A DNA stretch of 64,000 bases from CATQHP01 sp965205595. Its GTDB lineage: Bacteria > Acidobacteriota > Terriglobia > Bryobacterales > UBA6623. The position numbers were made by a program, and so were the translations under genes. Positions within the stretch are counted from its first letter, which is position 1, and each line of letters begins with the position of its first letter. Shown one piece after another: positions 27,601-37,021 of this stretch. The stretch lies in assembly GCA_965205595.1 (NCBI GenBank), contig CBDBHI010000061.1:201807-265806 (forward strand). Direction: 5' to 3'. Below the pieces are notes generated by a model, which saw only the letters and a program-made list of their open reading frames with translations, was not told the DNA's origin and did no database searches.

Positions 27601-29511
27601 ATGAGGATCGTTGCGTCATTGTTGGTTATCGTGGCCGCCTCCGGCCTAGCGGCCCAGGATCTAACGCCTGAGGCTGAGGTCCGCGCCAAGCGGGCGCATC
27701 GCGCAGCCGAAGCGGGTGTCCATGACGCCTCAAGAGCAATCGGCGAGTTGACCGAACAAGTTGCTAGCGTCCGCCCGGGCATCGGTTCAACCGACGCCCC
27801 CATCGAGAATCGCAATTTCATCGACGAACACATCTTCGGGCGCATCGCCGAAGACAACATTCCGCACTCGCCGCTCGCTGATGACCGCGAGTTCTTGCGA
27901 CGCGCCTACCTCGACGCCACCGGCCGAATTCCCGAAGTCGGGGACCTCGTTGTTTTTCTCGAAGACACGGACCCCGACAAGCGCGACAAGCTGATCGATC
28001 GCCTCGTCGAGAGCGACGAATTTGTCGCCCGTTGGTCGTACTATTTCGAAGACCTCTTCCGTGCGGGCAATCGGATGGGCTTCGGCAAGAATCTCTTCCA
28101 CTACTGGATCGAAGAGTGGCTACGGCTCGACCGCTCCTACGCAGACGTCGTCACCGACCTGTTGACGCAGGGTGGCAAGAGCAGCCATTCCTCCCCTGGA
28201 GCGCTGTATTTTGCGCGCGATTTCGTCAAGGCGCTCGATGACCCCGAGCAACCTGACGCCCACGATCTTGTCAATCGCGCCGACGCGATCGACGAGTTTA
28301 CCGTCACCTACGGCAAGGTCCTGCTCGGCGTCAACATGGGCTGTATTTCATGCCACGACGGCGCGCACCATCTCGAGCAGGTCAACCTTTTCTTAACCAG
28401 CAAGACGCGCGAGAACTTCTTCCAGCAAGCGTCGTTTTTCGGCAAGACGCGCATGCTGATGAACTGGGAGAACGGCTTCCAGGCGAATACCGAGTACACG
28501 GTCGATGACGTCGAGCCGGGCTATCCCACAAAGGGCGAAAGCATCGTCCGCGTGCCCCGCTGGGGCGGTGACAACACGCCGACGTTCATTCTCAACGGCA
28601 AGGCTGCGAGCCCCGAGCGCCTGCCGCGAGACGAACTGGCACGGTTTATCACCGAAGACATTCAATTCGCGCGCGCGACGACAAACCGTATTTGGTCGGA
28701 GCTGATGAGCTTCGGCATCGTTGAACAGGTCGAGGATTTTGACCTCGCGCGCTACTACCCCGACCAAGACATTCCAGACGGCTGGACCGTTCAGCCCTCA
28801 AACCCCTACCTGCTCGACGATCTTGCCAAGGATTTTCAGAAGTCGAACTTCAGCTTCAAGCACCTCGTGCGCACGATCATGAAGTCGAGCGCCTATCAGC
28901 TTTCGTCGAAGTTTGACGGCGAGTGGAAACCTGAGTACGCGAGCTACTACCCGCGTAAGTTTGTGCGCATCCTCTCAGGTCCCGAGATGCACGACGCAAT
29001 TGCGGTCGCGACGTCGAAACCCGGCGCGTACGTCAAGGGCGAGACGGTTACAGGCATGGCGATGGAGCTGATTGACCCGGCCTACGTTACGACTGAGGTT
29101 GCGGAATTTCTGCGCGCCTTCGGACAGCAGAGCCGCGACGAGATGCCTTCGCGAACGCCGACATCGGCGTTGCAGGCGATGCTGTTGATGAACTCCGAGG
29201 TCGTGCTTGATCGCGTCAAGGCCGAAGGCAACAGCCGCGTCGATCAACTGCTCAGCCGCCGTCCGGAAGATCGAATTCTGGTGGAAGACGCCTTGGCAAC
29301 GGCGACAGGTGAGCAACCTACGAAAAAAACCATTGACGCCGCCCTTGACCGCGGGCTGATCAACCGAATCTACTTGTCGACGCTATCGCGCGATCCGCTT
29401 CCCGCAGAGATGGATGTCGCGCTGACGGCGCTTGGGAAAGACCGTACGCGAGGCCTTGAAAACTTGCAGTGGGCGCTACTCAACAAGCCTGAGTTTTTGT
29501 TCAACTACTAG
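27601..29511 (+). CDS. Secreted DUF1549/DUF1553 protein with one CxxCH site
   Basis: This is a 636-residue protein with a signal peptide (RIVASLLVIVAASGLAAQD). The DUF1549 region begins near ADDREFLRRAYLDATGRIPE and has WSYYFEDLFRAGNRMG. The segment MGCISCHDGAHHLEQ holds a CxxCH haem-binding motif, and DUF1553 follows with RIWSELMSFGIVEQVEDFD. Such proteins are paired with DUF1501 proteins in planctomycetes and Acidobacteriota and are linked to secreted polysaccharide-degradation systems, but their biochemistry is not settled. The next gene begins 70 bp later on the same strand. Confidence 0.88.
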   Translation: MRIVASLLVIVAASGLAAQDLTPEAEVRAKRAHRAAEAGVHDASRAIGELTEQVASVRPGIGSTDAPIENRNFIDEHIFGRIAEDNIPHSPLADDREFLRRAYLDATGRIPEVGDLVVFLEDTDPDKRDKLIDRLVESDEFVARWSYYFEDLFRAGNRMGFGKNLFHYWIEEWLRLDRSYADVVTDLLTQGGKSSHSSPGALYFARDFVKALDDPEQPDAHDLVNRADAIDEFTVTYGKVLLGVNMGCISCHDGAHHLEQVNLFLTSKTRENFFQQASFFGKTRMLMNWENGFQANTEYTVDDVEPGYPTKGESIVRVPRWGGDNTPTFILNGKAASPERLPRDELARFITEDIQFARATTNRIWSELMSFGIVEQVEDFDLARYYPDQDIPDGWTVQPSNPYLLDDLAKDFQKSNFSFKHLVRTIMKSSAYQLSSKFDGEWKPEYASYYPRKFVRILSGPEMHDAIAVATSKPGAYVKGETVTGMAMELIDPAYVTTEVAEFLRAFGQQSRDEMPSRTPTSALQAMLLMNSEVVLDRVKAEGNSRVDQLLSRRPEDRILVEDALATATGEQPTKKTIDAALDRGLINRIYLSTLSRDPLPAEMDVALTALGKDRTRGLENLQWALLNKPEFLFNY

Positions 29512-29581
29512 GACTGTGAATGATGAACAAACTTGCATCTTTGAGCCGCGCGCGGCTCAAACTGGCACGGAGGAGACGAAG

Positions 29582-30967
29582 ATGAAGACCGTACGTGACA
29601 TGATTCCGACCCGCCGAGACGCGGTCAAATACGGCACGCTGAGTCTACTTGGCGCATTCGCGGAGACCGCAGTATGGCCGCCACGGCTTCGCGCCGCCGG
29701 TCGCGCCAATCCGCGCGGCACCGCCCGCAATTGCATCGTCGTCGAGGCCGCTGGCGCGATATCGCACGTCGACACCTTCGACTTCAAAGAGGACGAGGGC
29801 ACTCAGGCCGACTTCGACGTGCGCCAGGTACGTAGCGACCTCTATCTGCCCTATCGTCTCTTCCCCGAACTTTCGTCCGAGATGGACAAGGTCTCAATCG
29901 TACGCACGTTCAAGAGCCACGAGGTCGTCCACTTTCGCGGCGAGTATTACACCCGCGCCGGGCGCCCGTTGAACCCGGCGCAGGCCGTCGAGATTCCGCC
30001 GGTCGGTTCGGTTGTCTCCTACGAACTTGAGTCGCAACGCAAGGAGTCGGACACCTTCCCGACTTATGTCAGTTGCAATCTCAAAAACCTCGCGCTCCCT
30101 AGCGGGTTTTTGCATCCGCGCTATTCCGGGCTCGACATTAACGCCAAGGCAGGCGCGGGAAGCGTTGCGGCCAAGGGCGAAGCGTTGGCGCTGCTCGAAG
30201 AACGTTTCCGTTTGCTGAACGATCTCGAGAAAACCGTCGACAAAGATCGCGGCAAACGTGGCCCCGCGCCCAACGCCTTCCGTAGTTTTCAAGATGACGC
30301 CTATCGTATTCTGGGCGACAGCCGTTGGCCCGAGGCTCTCACGCCGGCCGACGATGAAAAGAAACGCTATGGCGAGAATGAAGTCGGCCTCGGTTGCCTA
30401 CTGGCCCGCAACCTGATCCAGGCCGATGCCGGGACACGTTACGTCCACATCAAGCATTCCGGTTGGGACCACCACAAATACATCTGGGACCATTCGCGCG
30501 CTTCCAACCACTACATTCATTGCAACGACATCGACCGCGCGGTTGCCAACTTGTTACGCGATCTCGCTGCGACGCCGTCGAAGCACTCGCCCGGCAAGAC
30601 GCTGCTCGATGAAACCATGGTTGTCGTCCCAACTGAGTTTGGACGCATACCCGGTAAGCTGAACCTCGTTCAGGGCCGCCATCACTACAACGAGACCTAC
30701 ATCGGCCTCTTTGCCGGCGGCGGCATCAAGGGAGGCCGCATCATCGGCCAGACCGACTCACGCGGCGAGCAAGTTGTCGAGACGGGCTGGAAGTACCGCT
30801 TGCAACCAAAGACCGAGAACATCTACGCTTCGGTCTACTCCGCGCTGGGAATCGACTGGCGCAAGGAAATTCTCGATACGCCGTCAAAACGCGCGTACCG
30901 TTATGTCGATCATATCGGCGCCACCGAGATGTGCGTCGACGACGAGATTGCGGAGCTGTTCGTCTAG
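29582..30967 (+). CDS. DUF1501 family Tat-secreted protein
   Basis: This is a 461-residue DUF1501 protein from the ATG at 29582. The longer frame from 29432 overlaps the upstream gene and lacks a leader, so it was rejected. The leader is Tat-like (TRRDAVKYGTLSLLGAFAET), followed by family motifs: ARNCIVVEAAGAISHVDTFDF, RTFKSHEVVHFRGEYYTRAG and WDHHKYIWDHSRASNHYIH. The fold is related to sulfatases and alkaline phosphatases, but the metal ligands are not secure from sequence alone. It works in tandem with the upstream DUF1549/1553 gene and touches the following SUMF1-domain gene without a gap. Confidence 0.88.
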   Translation: MKTVRDMIPTRRDAVKYGTLSLLGAFAETAVWPPRLRAAGRANPRGTARNCIVVEAAGAISHVDTFDFKEDEGTQADFDVRQVRSDLYLPYRLFPELSSEMDKVSIVRTFKSHEVVHFRGEYYTRAGRPLNPAQAVEIPPVGSVVSYELESQRKESDTFPTYVSCNLKNLALPSGFLHPRYSGLDINAKAGAGSVAAKGEALALLEERFRLLNDLEKTVDKDRGKRGPAPNAFRSFQDDAYRILGDSRWPEALTPADDEKKRYGENEVGLGCLLARNLIQADAGTRYVHIKHSGWDHHKYIWDHSRASNHYIHCNDIDRAVANLLRDLAATPSKHSPGKTLLDETMVVVPTEFGRIPGKLNLVQGRHHYNETYIGLFAGGGIKGGRIIGQTDSRGEQVVETGWKYRLQPKTENIYASVYSALGIDWRKEILDTPSKRAYRYVDHIGATEMCVDDEIAELFV

Positions 30968-31732
30968 GTGACAGGCAGTCGCATTCTGCCGACCCTACTC
31001 CTCACGGCCGGCCTCGCGTTCGCGGGAGAGCCCGGCATGGTGCTTATTCCCGCCGGCGAGTTTCAAATGGGCCGGACTAATACAACCAGCGACGATACCG
31101 CGGGCATGCGTCCGTTGGCGTTGCGTGATGACCGCCCGATTCACGCTGTAGAACTCGATGCGTACTACCTTGACGCCCACGAGTTGAGTCAAGCGGAATA
31201 CGCGAAGTTCGTCACGGCGACGAACCGCACGCCGCCCTATCACTGGCTCGACGGTGACGTTCCCGAGGGCAAGGAGAACTACGCGGTTCACAACGTTGAC
31301 TGGGACGACGCAAACTCCTACTGCGAGTGGGCCGGCAAACGTCTGCCCACCGAGGCCGAGTGGGAACGCGCCGCGCGCGGCGGGCTAGACGGCAAGGACT
31401 ATCCCTGGGGCGACGAATCCCCCAATAAAAAGGCGCGCTTCAATACTCCCGAAGGTCCGGGGCCAGTCGGCAAGTTTAAGCAGAATGAGTTTGGACTCTA
31501 CGACATCGTCGGCGGCGTCACCGAATGGTGCTCTGATTGGTTCGAGCGTGCGTACTACGAGACGAGCCCGGCAGAGAATCCTCAGGGTGCTGGAAGCGGG
31601 ATGTATAAGTCGGTCCGCGGCGGGTCGTGGTCTTCGGGGCCGCGCCGCATTACCGTGTTCTTCCGCAACTGGGTACGCCCCAATCAGAAGTCGCCAAACA
31701 TAGGGTTCCGGTGCGCGAAGGACAGCGAGTAG
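30968..31732 (+). CDS. SUMF1/FGE-domain protein without catalytic cysteines
   Basis: This is a 254-residue secreted protein with a GTG start directly after the DUF1501 stop. It has a signal peptide (ILPTLLLTAGLAFAGEPG) and a complete formylglycine-generating-enzyme-like domain (MVLIPAGEFQMG, KRLPTEAEWERAARGG, YPWGDE, VGGVTEWCSDW, SVRGGSW, IGFRCA). True FGE carries two active-site cysteines just before the GFRCA end. Here that segment reads FFRNWVRPNQKSPN and holds none. It is therefore unlikely to activate the sulfatases of this window. It may be a secreted structural or ligand-binding member working with the DUF1549/DUF1501 pair. Confidence 0.88.
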   Translation: MTGSRILPTLLLTAGLAFAGEPGMVLIPAGEFQMGRTNTTSDDTAGMRPLALRDDRPIHAVELDAYYLDAHELSQAEYAKFVTATNRTPPYHWLDGDVPEGKENYAVHNVDWDDANSYCEWAGKRLPTEAEWERAARGGLDGKDYPWGDESPNKKARFNTPEGPGPVGKFKQNEFGLYDIVGGVTEWCSDWFERAYYETSPAENPQGAGSGMYKSVRGGSWSSGPRRITVFFRNWVRPNQKSPNIGFRCAKDSE

Positions 31733-31736
31733 CGCG

Positions 31737-31898
31737 ATGCACACGCGGCGCGCTTTGCTGGGCTCTGCCACCCTTCCTGTAATTCCGGAGCTCTTCGCTA
31801 CGAAAGCCGTAGACATCATCGAGCCAGACGTCTGCCGCGCGGGAGGTGTGACCGAGTGCCGCAAGATCGCCATCCTCGCAGAGCTGCACGTCGGATGA
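31737..31898 (+). pseudogene. Internally deleted enolase-superfamily (mandelate racemase-like) gene
   Basis: This 53-codon frame joins a Tat-like start (MHTRRALLGSATLPVI) directly to VDIIEPDVCRAGGVTECRKIA. The second part is the strongly conserved C-terminal barrel strand of mandelate racemase/muconate-lactonizing enzymes, where the family has qPDv..aGGite...ia. A complete protein would be about 380 residues, so some 300 residues are missing between the two pieces, yet the frame is preserved. It starts 4 bp after the SUMF1-domain gene, so it was probably part of that operon. It is followed directly by a 5'-truncated MFS gene. Confidence 0.65.
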
Positions 31899-32307
31899 GC
31901 CTCGTTCGTATATGCGCTCTCGCGCCGGCCCATCGCCGCTCTGCTGTTTTTCGCCTCGGTCATCAACTACGTTGACCGCCAGACGCTCTCAGTCCTAGCC
32001 TCTGAGATCACCGCGGAACTCGGCATTTCCGACATCGAGTACTCCTACATCCTCTCCGCCTTCACCTTCTGCTACATGGGGATGTACATCGTCTCGGGAC
32101 TTCTGATCGATCGTTGGGGGACGCGTATAGCGCTCTCCGTGTCGATGGTCTGGTGGTCGATCGCCAACGCGCTGCACGCCTTCTCAACGGGCGTCTTCAG
32201 CCTCGGCGCATTCCGCGCGTTACTAGGCATTGGCGAATCCGGCAACTTCCTCGCCGCCGAGAAAGCGATCTCCGAGTGGTTCCCACCAAAGGAGCGCGGC
32301 ACCGCTA
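31899..32307 (+). pseudogene. MFS transporter fragment, truncated at both ends
   Basis: The frame is open without a start codon from 31899 and encodes about 137 residues of an MFS sugar-acid transporter N-terminal half. The first membrane segment is ALLFFASVINYVDRQTLSVLA, followed by LSAFTFCYMGMYIVSGLLIDRWG. Then comes the family loop FRALLGIGESGNFLAAEKAISEWFPPKERGTA, as in hexuronate (ExuT-like) transporters. After GTAS the native sequence stops at the left end of the IS1380 element, and the rest (about 300 residues) is lost. The start was removed by the same event that fused it to the enolase fragment. Confidence 0.75.
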
Positions 32308-34053
32308 GCCCGGAAATCTCACCAGGAAGTAGCGGAAAGCCGTCCACTCTGGCATAAACGTAGTTAAGACAACAGGTTGGAGCCAGGAGAGAACGACGTT
32401 CGCTATGACAGATTGTACGCAATCGAGTTTCTGTTTCGCCACTGAGTTTGCGCGCGATGTTGTCGCCCGTTTCGATGGCGGCACGATTACGACCGAGGCC
32501 GGTTCGCTACTGCCGCACCGCAGCGAGCAGAAGACCGGCATCCTGCGGCAGTTCGCCGACTGCTTCCGCGATTACCGCGATCCCGAACGCATCGAGCACA
32601 GCGTCAGGCAGCTCGTGCGGCAGTGCGTCTACGGCCTGGCGCTGGGTTACGAGGACCTCAACGATCACGACCAACTGCGCGCCGATCCGCTGCTGGCGAT
32701 GCTCTCGGGCAAGGCCGATATCGAGGGCCTTAAACGCCGCCGCGAGCGCGACCGCGGCAAGGCCGGCGCCGGCAAAAGCACCCTCAATCGCCTCGAACTC
32801 ACGGCCCCTGATGCCGACAAAAAATCGCGCTACAAAAAGATCACGCTCGACAGCGCCAAGGTCGATGAAGCACTCGTCAACTTCTACATCCAGCGCCAGC
32901 CGCGGCAGCCGGCGCAGATCGTGCTCGACCTCGACGCCACCGACGATCGCCTGCACGGCAACCAAGAAGGGCGCTTCGATCACGGCTACTACGGCGGCTA
33001 CTGCTATCTGCCGTTGTACATCTTCTGCGGCGAACATCTCGTCTGCGCGCGGCTGCGCGAGTCCAATCAAGACGCCTCGGCGGGAGCGCGTGAAGAGGTC
33101 GAGCGGATCGTCGAACAACTGCGCGGGACCTGGCCCGAAGTCGCGATCATCCTACGCGCCGACTCGGGTTTCTGCCGTGAGGAGGTGATGAGTTGGTGCG
33201 AGCGAAACCGAGTCGATTGCGTGTTCGGCCCGGCCAAGAATGCGCGCTTGTTGCAACGGATTCGCAAGCCGCAACGGCGGCCTGTGGCCAGCGCTAAGCC
33301 GGCGCGCGTGTTCAGCGAATTTCGCTTGTCGCACGCTGCAGAGTTGGAGCCGCAAACGCCGCGTGGTGGCCAAGGCCGAGTGCCTGGCGAAGGGTAACAA
33401 TCCACGCTTCGTCGTGACCTCGCTGAGTGCCGCGTGCAGGCAAGCACGCAGCTTGTACGAGGATTTCTATTGCGTGCGAGGTGAGATGGAGAATCGCAGC
33501 AAGGAGCAACAGTTGGACCTGTTCGCCGACCGCACTTCGACAACGCTGATGCGATCGAATCAAGTGCGCTTGTATTTTTCCTCGATCGCGTATTGTTTGA
33601 TGCAAGCGTTGCGGGAGTTGGGGCTGGCGGGGACGAAGCTGGCGCGGGCGCAGTGTTCGACGATTCGGGTGCGGCTGTTGAAGATTGGCGCGCGGGTTCG
33701 AATGACAGTGCGCAAGGTGTGGATTTCGATGGCCACGGGCCATCCGGCGCAGGCCTGGTTTCAGGTGGTGTACGCCAATCTCGAGCGAGCCGGACCGCTG
33801 CGCTGCTGAGCGTGCCAAGCCGGCATTTGGACTTCAAGTATCACTGGAAGCACACAAGCCACGGCAGGGGCCTTAGCCCGGATATGCCTAAAATATGTTC
33901 GAAAACGTCTCCGAAGCCTACACCGAAGCGCTGCCGGAGCTGCTGGCGGCAAGCACTACCATTTGAGGCGGCGACCCGCGCCAATCACTCAAAAATCGGT
34001 TCCAAAACTGAAATCTGCCCCTCCCCGTTACAGCTGGTGAGAAATGCGGGCTA
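32306..34053 (+). mobile_element. IS1380-family insertion sequence
   Basis: Terminal inverted repeats TAGCCCGGAAATCTCACCAG (left) and the complement of CTGGTGAGAAATGCGGGCTA (right) match at 16-17 of about 20 positions. They enclose a frameshifted IS1380-type transposase. The left side truncates an MFS gene and the right side truncates an outer-membrane barrel gene. Because the flanks belong to different genes, the insertion was followed by a deletion, or two copies recombined. Several isolated copies of the terminal sequence occur elsewhere in the window. Confidence 0.85.
32405..33809 (+). pseudogene. IS1380-family transposase, frameshifted
   Basis: The first frame (32405 to about 33325) encodes the N-terminal and central catalytic part, with IVLDLDATDDRLHG and ADSGFCREEVMSWCE containing conserved Asp/Glu residues. 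Near 33320-33335 the coherent protein moves to the +1 frame, which continues as CRTLQSWSRKRRVVAKAECL and runs to 33809. The continuous protein would be about 468 residues, normal for IS1380. A one-base insertion in a damaged copy is the simplest reading. I have no sign of a slippery sequence supporting programmed frameshifting. Confidence 0.85.
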
Positions 34054-34668
34054 AGTGGAGTTGAAGTCGATGTGGGCCGCGGGCGATTTGATGCACGCGC
34101 TCAGCTCACAAGCAGTTCCCCGGCGAATCGCCGTGGCATCCGTCAAAATTCGCGCTATGGTTCGTGGGCCGGTGGCGCTGGATTTACGCCCATCCAAGGA
34201 CTGCGTCTTGGAGCCTCGGCATATCGAGGGCCCTACATTGACCAACACGAACGAGAGGAGCACCCCGGCGAGTTGCACCCGAAACTTCTCCCGGCGACCG
34301 GTGTGGGCATCGACCTTCAGTACTCGCGCGGACTCTGGTACTTCAACGGCGAAGTCAACCATTTTCAGCTAGCCTATACGGTAGAGCCAACGTCGAAGGC
34401 ATCGACGACCTGGTGGGAGGTGAAGTGCGTTCTCCACCCCCGCTGGTGTGTAGTCGGACGAGCTAACTATCTGCGCCTGGACGAAGAACACGAGGCCGTT
34501 CGTCGCAAGACATACGAATTCGCTGTGGGATATCGCCCAGCCCGGGACGGCCTTATCAAGATCGGGTATCAGGCCGTTCACGGGCCCAACACTCGGGGAT
34601 CGCTCGAAAACGTGCTGGCAGTCCAATATGTAATGCGGCTAAGGGGCCTATCGACGACGTTCTGCTGA
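34054..34668 (+). pseudogene. C-terminal part of an outer-membrane beta-barrel protein
   Basis: The frame is open from the right end of IS1380 and encodes about 205 residues resembling the C-terminal barrel of porin-like surface proteins. Alternating beta-strand stretches such as GGAGFTPIQGLRLGASAYRGPYID, RGLWYFNGEVNHFQLAYTV and VGRANYLRL end at VLAVQYVMRL. No start codon or leader remains in the native part. It lost its N terminus to the IS or to a deletion. The ligand is unknown. Confidence 0.6.
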
Positions 34669-35388
34669 TCGCAATTGTTACGGGCTCCGTCCCTGTCCCG
34701 CTGTCCCTGTCCCGCTTCCGTTGCGGAAGCGACCAGCGGTCCGAGTTTGATATTGGCGTATATTGATCGTCGATCGTGTTCCACGCGCTCGAGCAGTTTA
34801 CGTTCGGCATCCCGAAGTCGACAGTCCAACTTTCGCGCAACATATCGAGGGCCTTCTGACACCCCCGTTCCCAGTCGGAGCTCTGAGGCTTTTTCGTAAG
34901 CTCCGCAAGGAGCGAGTCAGCGGCCTGAACGACCGGATAAACGTCGGACTTGCGCATGCGCCGCGTACCCCACATCGGCGCACTGCATCAGCACCGTGGC
35001 CCCCTCGCGCAACACATCGAACTCGTCGAGACACTCGGCGCCTACCGCGTACAGAACTAGAAAACTTTCCACGTACGAGGCTTCATCGAGCCCCCGCCCG
35101 CAAGAACAGAGGCAAACCGCCATACGACGTTAGTGCTTCTTCGAGCGGCGTGTCGTCAATTTAAAACAGAAACTCGCCCTCGGCCGGACTCCGCAACGAT
35201 CGCTTCAATCCCATACCGAAACTGTTGCAACCCTAAACCCATCGGGTGCGCCTTCTAATCCGCGCCCCATTGCTCGCCAGTGCCTATTCACGCCCGTCCC
35301 AGCCGCCGCGCTCCCGCTGTACGTTTGGCTCATGGACGGGTCCGGCGTCAAGCGTCAGGCAAAACGGGCGGTGATACGCTGAGCAATA
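34669..35388. other. 720-bp gap with gene debris
   Basis: No intact gene is seen here. A coherent but frameshifted minus-strand fragment occupies about 34800-35165 (annotated separately). The remainder up to the tldD start at 35389 shows no recognisable gene, RNA or mobile element. Confidence 0.5.
34800..35165 (-). pseudogene. Unrecognised frameshifted remnant
   Basis: Read on the minus strand, three short frames look protein-like in succession: DDTPLEEALTSYGGLPLFLRA, then EASYVESFLVLYAVGAECLD with LREGATVLMQCADVG, then RRMRKSDVYPVVQAADSLL continuing to about 34800. Two frame changes, near 35085 and 34970, separate them. The composition is typical of real protein, but I do not recognise the family. 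It is best treated as a decayed gene. Confidence 0.3.
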
Positions 35389-36822
35389 GTGTCGTTCATT
35401 CGCAATAAATTCAACATAGCCGACGCCGACCTCAATCGTTATCTCAACGAAGCCCTCTCCCACGGCGGCGACTTTGCGGATCTCTACTTCGAGTACGTTT
35501 CGTCGACGTCCGTCGGACTAGAAGAGTCGATTGTAAAAAGTGCGACACAAGGCATTACAGTCGGTTGCGGCGTTCGCGTGATCAGCGGCGAGAAAACCGG
35601 CTATGCGTATAGTGACGATCTAGCGCCGGAGAAAATCGTGGCCGCCGCACGAACTGCGGCGCACATCGCGGGCGGTCCCGCAAGCGTGAGCGAGTATGGC
35701 TTCGAGTCGGCTCCGCGTCGTGAACTCTATGCCCTCGGCGGCGATGATTTGAGCCTTGCTGAGAAAGTGGATTTCCTCAAGCGTGCCGATGCCGCCGCAC
35801 GCGCCTACGACCCGCTCGTCCGCGAGGTTTTCGCCACCTACGCTGACACCGAGCGGCACGTTTTGGTCGCGACGTCGGAAGGCTTTGTGAGCGACGACAG
35901 CCGGCCGATGGCGCGCATGAATGTGACAGCGTTGGCCGGTGACGGCGCCAACAAGCAACGCGGCACCGACGGCGGCGGCGGCCGTGTCGGCGCGCAGTTC
36001 TTCCGCGATGTCCGCACACCCGAGGACTACGCTCGCGAAGCCGCGCGCCAAGCCGTTGTGCAGCTCGACGCCGCCGAGGCGCCGGCGGGTGAGATGACGG
36101 TTGTGCTCGGTCCCGGCTGGCCTGGGATCCTGCTGCACGAGGCAGTCGGACACGGTCTTGAGGCTGATTTCAACCGCAAGCAGGTGTCGGCGTTTAGCGG
36201 ACTCATTGGGAAGCAGGTTGCCTCCGAGCTGTGCACCGTGATCGACGACGGTACGATCGCCAACCGCCGAGGATCGCTCAATGTCGACGACGAAGGTAAC
36301 CCAACTTCCGAGACGGTTCTCATCGAGAACGGAATTCTGAAGGGCTATATGCAAGATAGGCTTTCGACTCGCTTGACAGGCTCCGCCGCCACAGGTAACG
36401 GTCGCCGCCAGAGCTACAAGAACATTCCGATGCCGCGTATGACCAACACGTTTATGCTCGCCGGCGAAGACGACCCCGCCGACATCCTACGCTCGGTCAA
36501 CAACGGCCTCTACTGCGTGAATTTCGGCGGCGGCCAAGTGGACATCACCAGCGGCAAGTTTGTGTTTTCGGCGTCCGAGAGCTACCTCATTGAGGACGGA
36601 AAAGTGACCCGTCCCGTCCGCGGAGCGACGCTGATTGGCAACGGGCCGGATGTTCTCAAGAAAGTCAGCCGAGTCGGATCAGACCTGAAATTAGACAACG
36701 GCGTCGGCACCTGCGGAAAAGAAGGCCAGAGCGTTCCCGTAGGCGTAGGGATCCCGACGATCAGAGTTGACGGGTTAACCGTGGGCGGCACCAACCCCGT
36801 TCGGGGCGCGTCATTCCAGTAG
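35389..36822 (+). CDS. tldD: Metalloprotease TldD
   Basis: This is a 477-residue TldD, a cytoplasmic zinc metalloprotease that works with TldE/PmbA on unfolded or modified peptides. The zinc motif H250-E-A-V-G-H255 with the following GLEAD is complete. The C-terminal VNFGGGQVDITSGKFVFSAS and VGTCGKEGQ segments are family hallmarks. The start is GTG at 35389. A TldE partner is not in the window. Its 3' end overlaps a minus-strand membrane-protein remnant by 12 bp. Confidence 0.95.
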   Translation: MSFIRNKFNIADADLNRYLNEALSHGGDFADLYFEYVSSTSVGLEESIVKSATQGITVGCGVRVISGEKTGYAYSDDLAPEKIVAAARTAAHIAGGPASVSEYGFESAPRRELYALGGDDLSLAEKVDFLKRADAAARAYDPLVREVFATYADTERHVLVATSEGFVSDDSRPMARMNVTALAGDGANKQRGTDGGGGRVGAQFFRDVRTPEDYAREAARQAVVQLDAAEAPAGEMTVVLGPGWPGILLHEAVGHGLEADFNRKQVSAFSGLIGKQVASELCTVIDDGTIANRRGSLNVDDEGNPTSETVLIENGILKGYMQDRLSTRLTGSAATGNGRRQSYKNIPMPRMTNTFMLAGEDDPADILRSVNNGLYCVNFGGGQVDITSGKFVFSASESYLIEDGKVTRPVRGATLIGNGPDVLKKVSRVGSDLKLDNGVGTCGKEGQSVPVGVGIPTIRVDGLTVGGTNPVRGASFQ

Positions 36823-37021
36823 CTGTCCGCCGAGTAGGATCGATCGTGACCGTCCAATTTGTATCGCTGCCGCCGCGATGCAAAGCACTTCGAGCCGACA
36901 CAGGGGCATCCGAAATCGAATCGAGGTAATCACGAGGAAGTAGATGAGCGGATAGAGAGCAAATGCGACCGTCGCGAATACCGCGAATTGGCCGGACGGC
37001 GGCCTCCTGTCCTTGACCGGA
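36811..37021 (-). pseudogene. C-terminal remnant of a polytopic membrane protein
   Basis: On the minus strand a start-less frame reads FAVFATVAFALYPLIYFLVI and then TSIRFRMPLCRLEVLCIAAA, ending at TGA 36811. This resembles the last membrane helices of GT39-type glycosyltransferases, where the Tyr-Pro-Leu followed by a basic loop is common. Nothing upstream of it belongs to the same frame, because the propeller-PHP gene ends directly there. It is therefore a cut-off tail. Confidence 0.4.

Noticed and set aside
29432..29581. Longer N terminus of the DUF1501 gene
   Set aside because: It overlaps the upstream gene by 80 bp and precedes the Tat leader, so the ATG at 29582 is preferred.
32405..33809. 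Programmed frameshift in the IS1380 transposase
   Set aside because: IS1380 enzymes are normally made from one frame and no slippery run is visible at 33320-33335; a single-base insertion is simpler.
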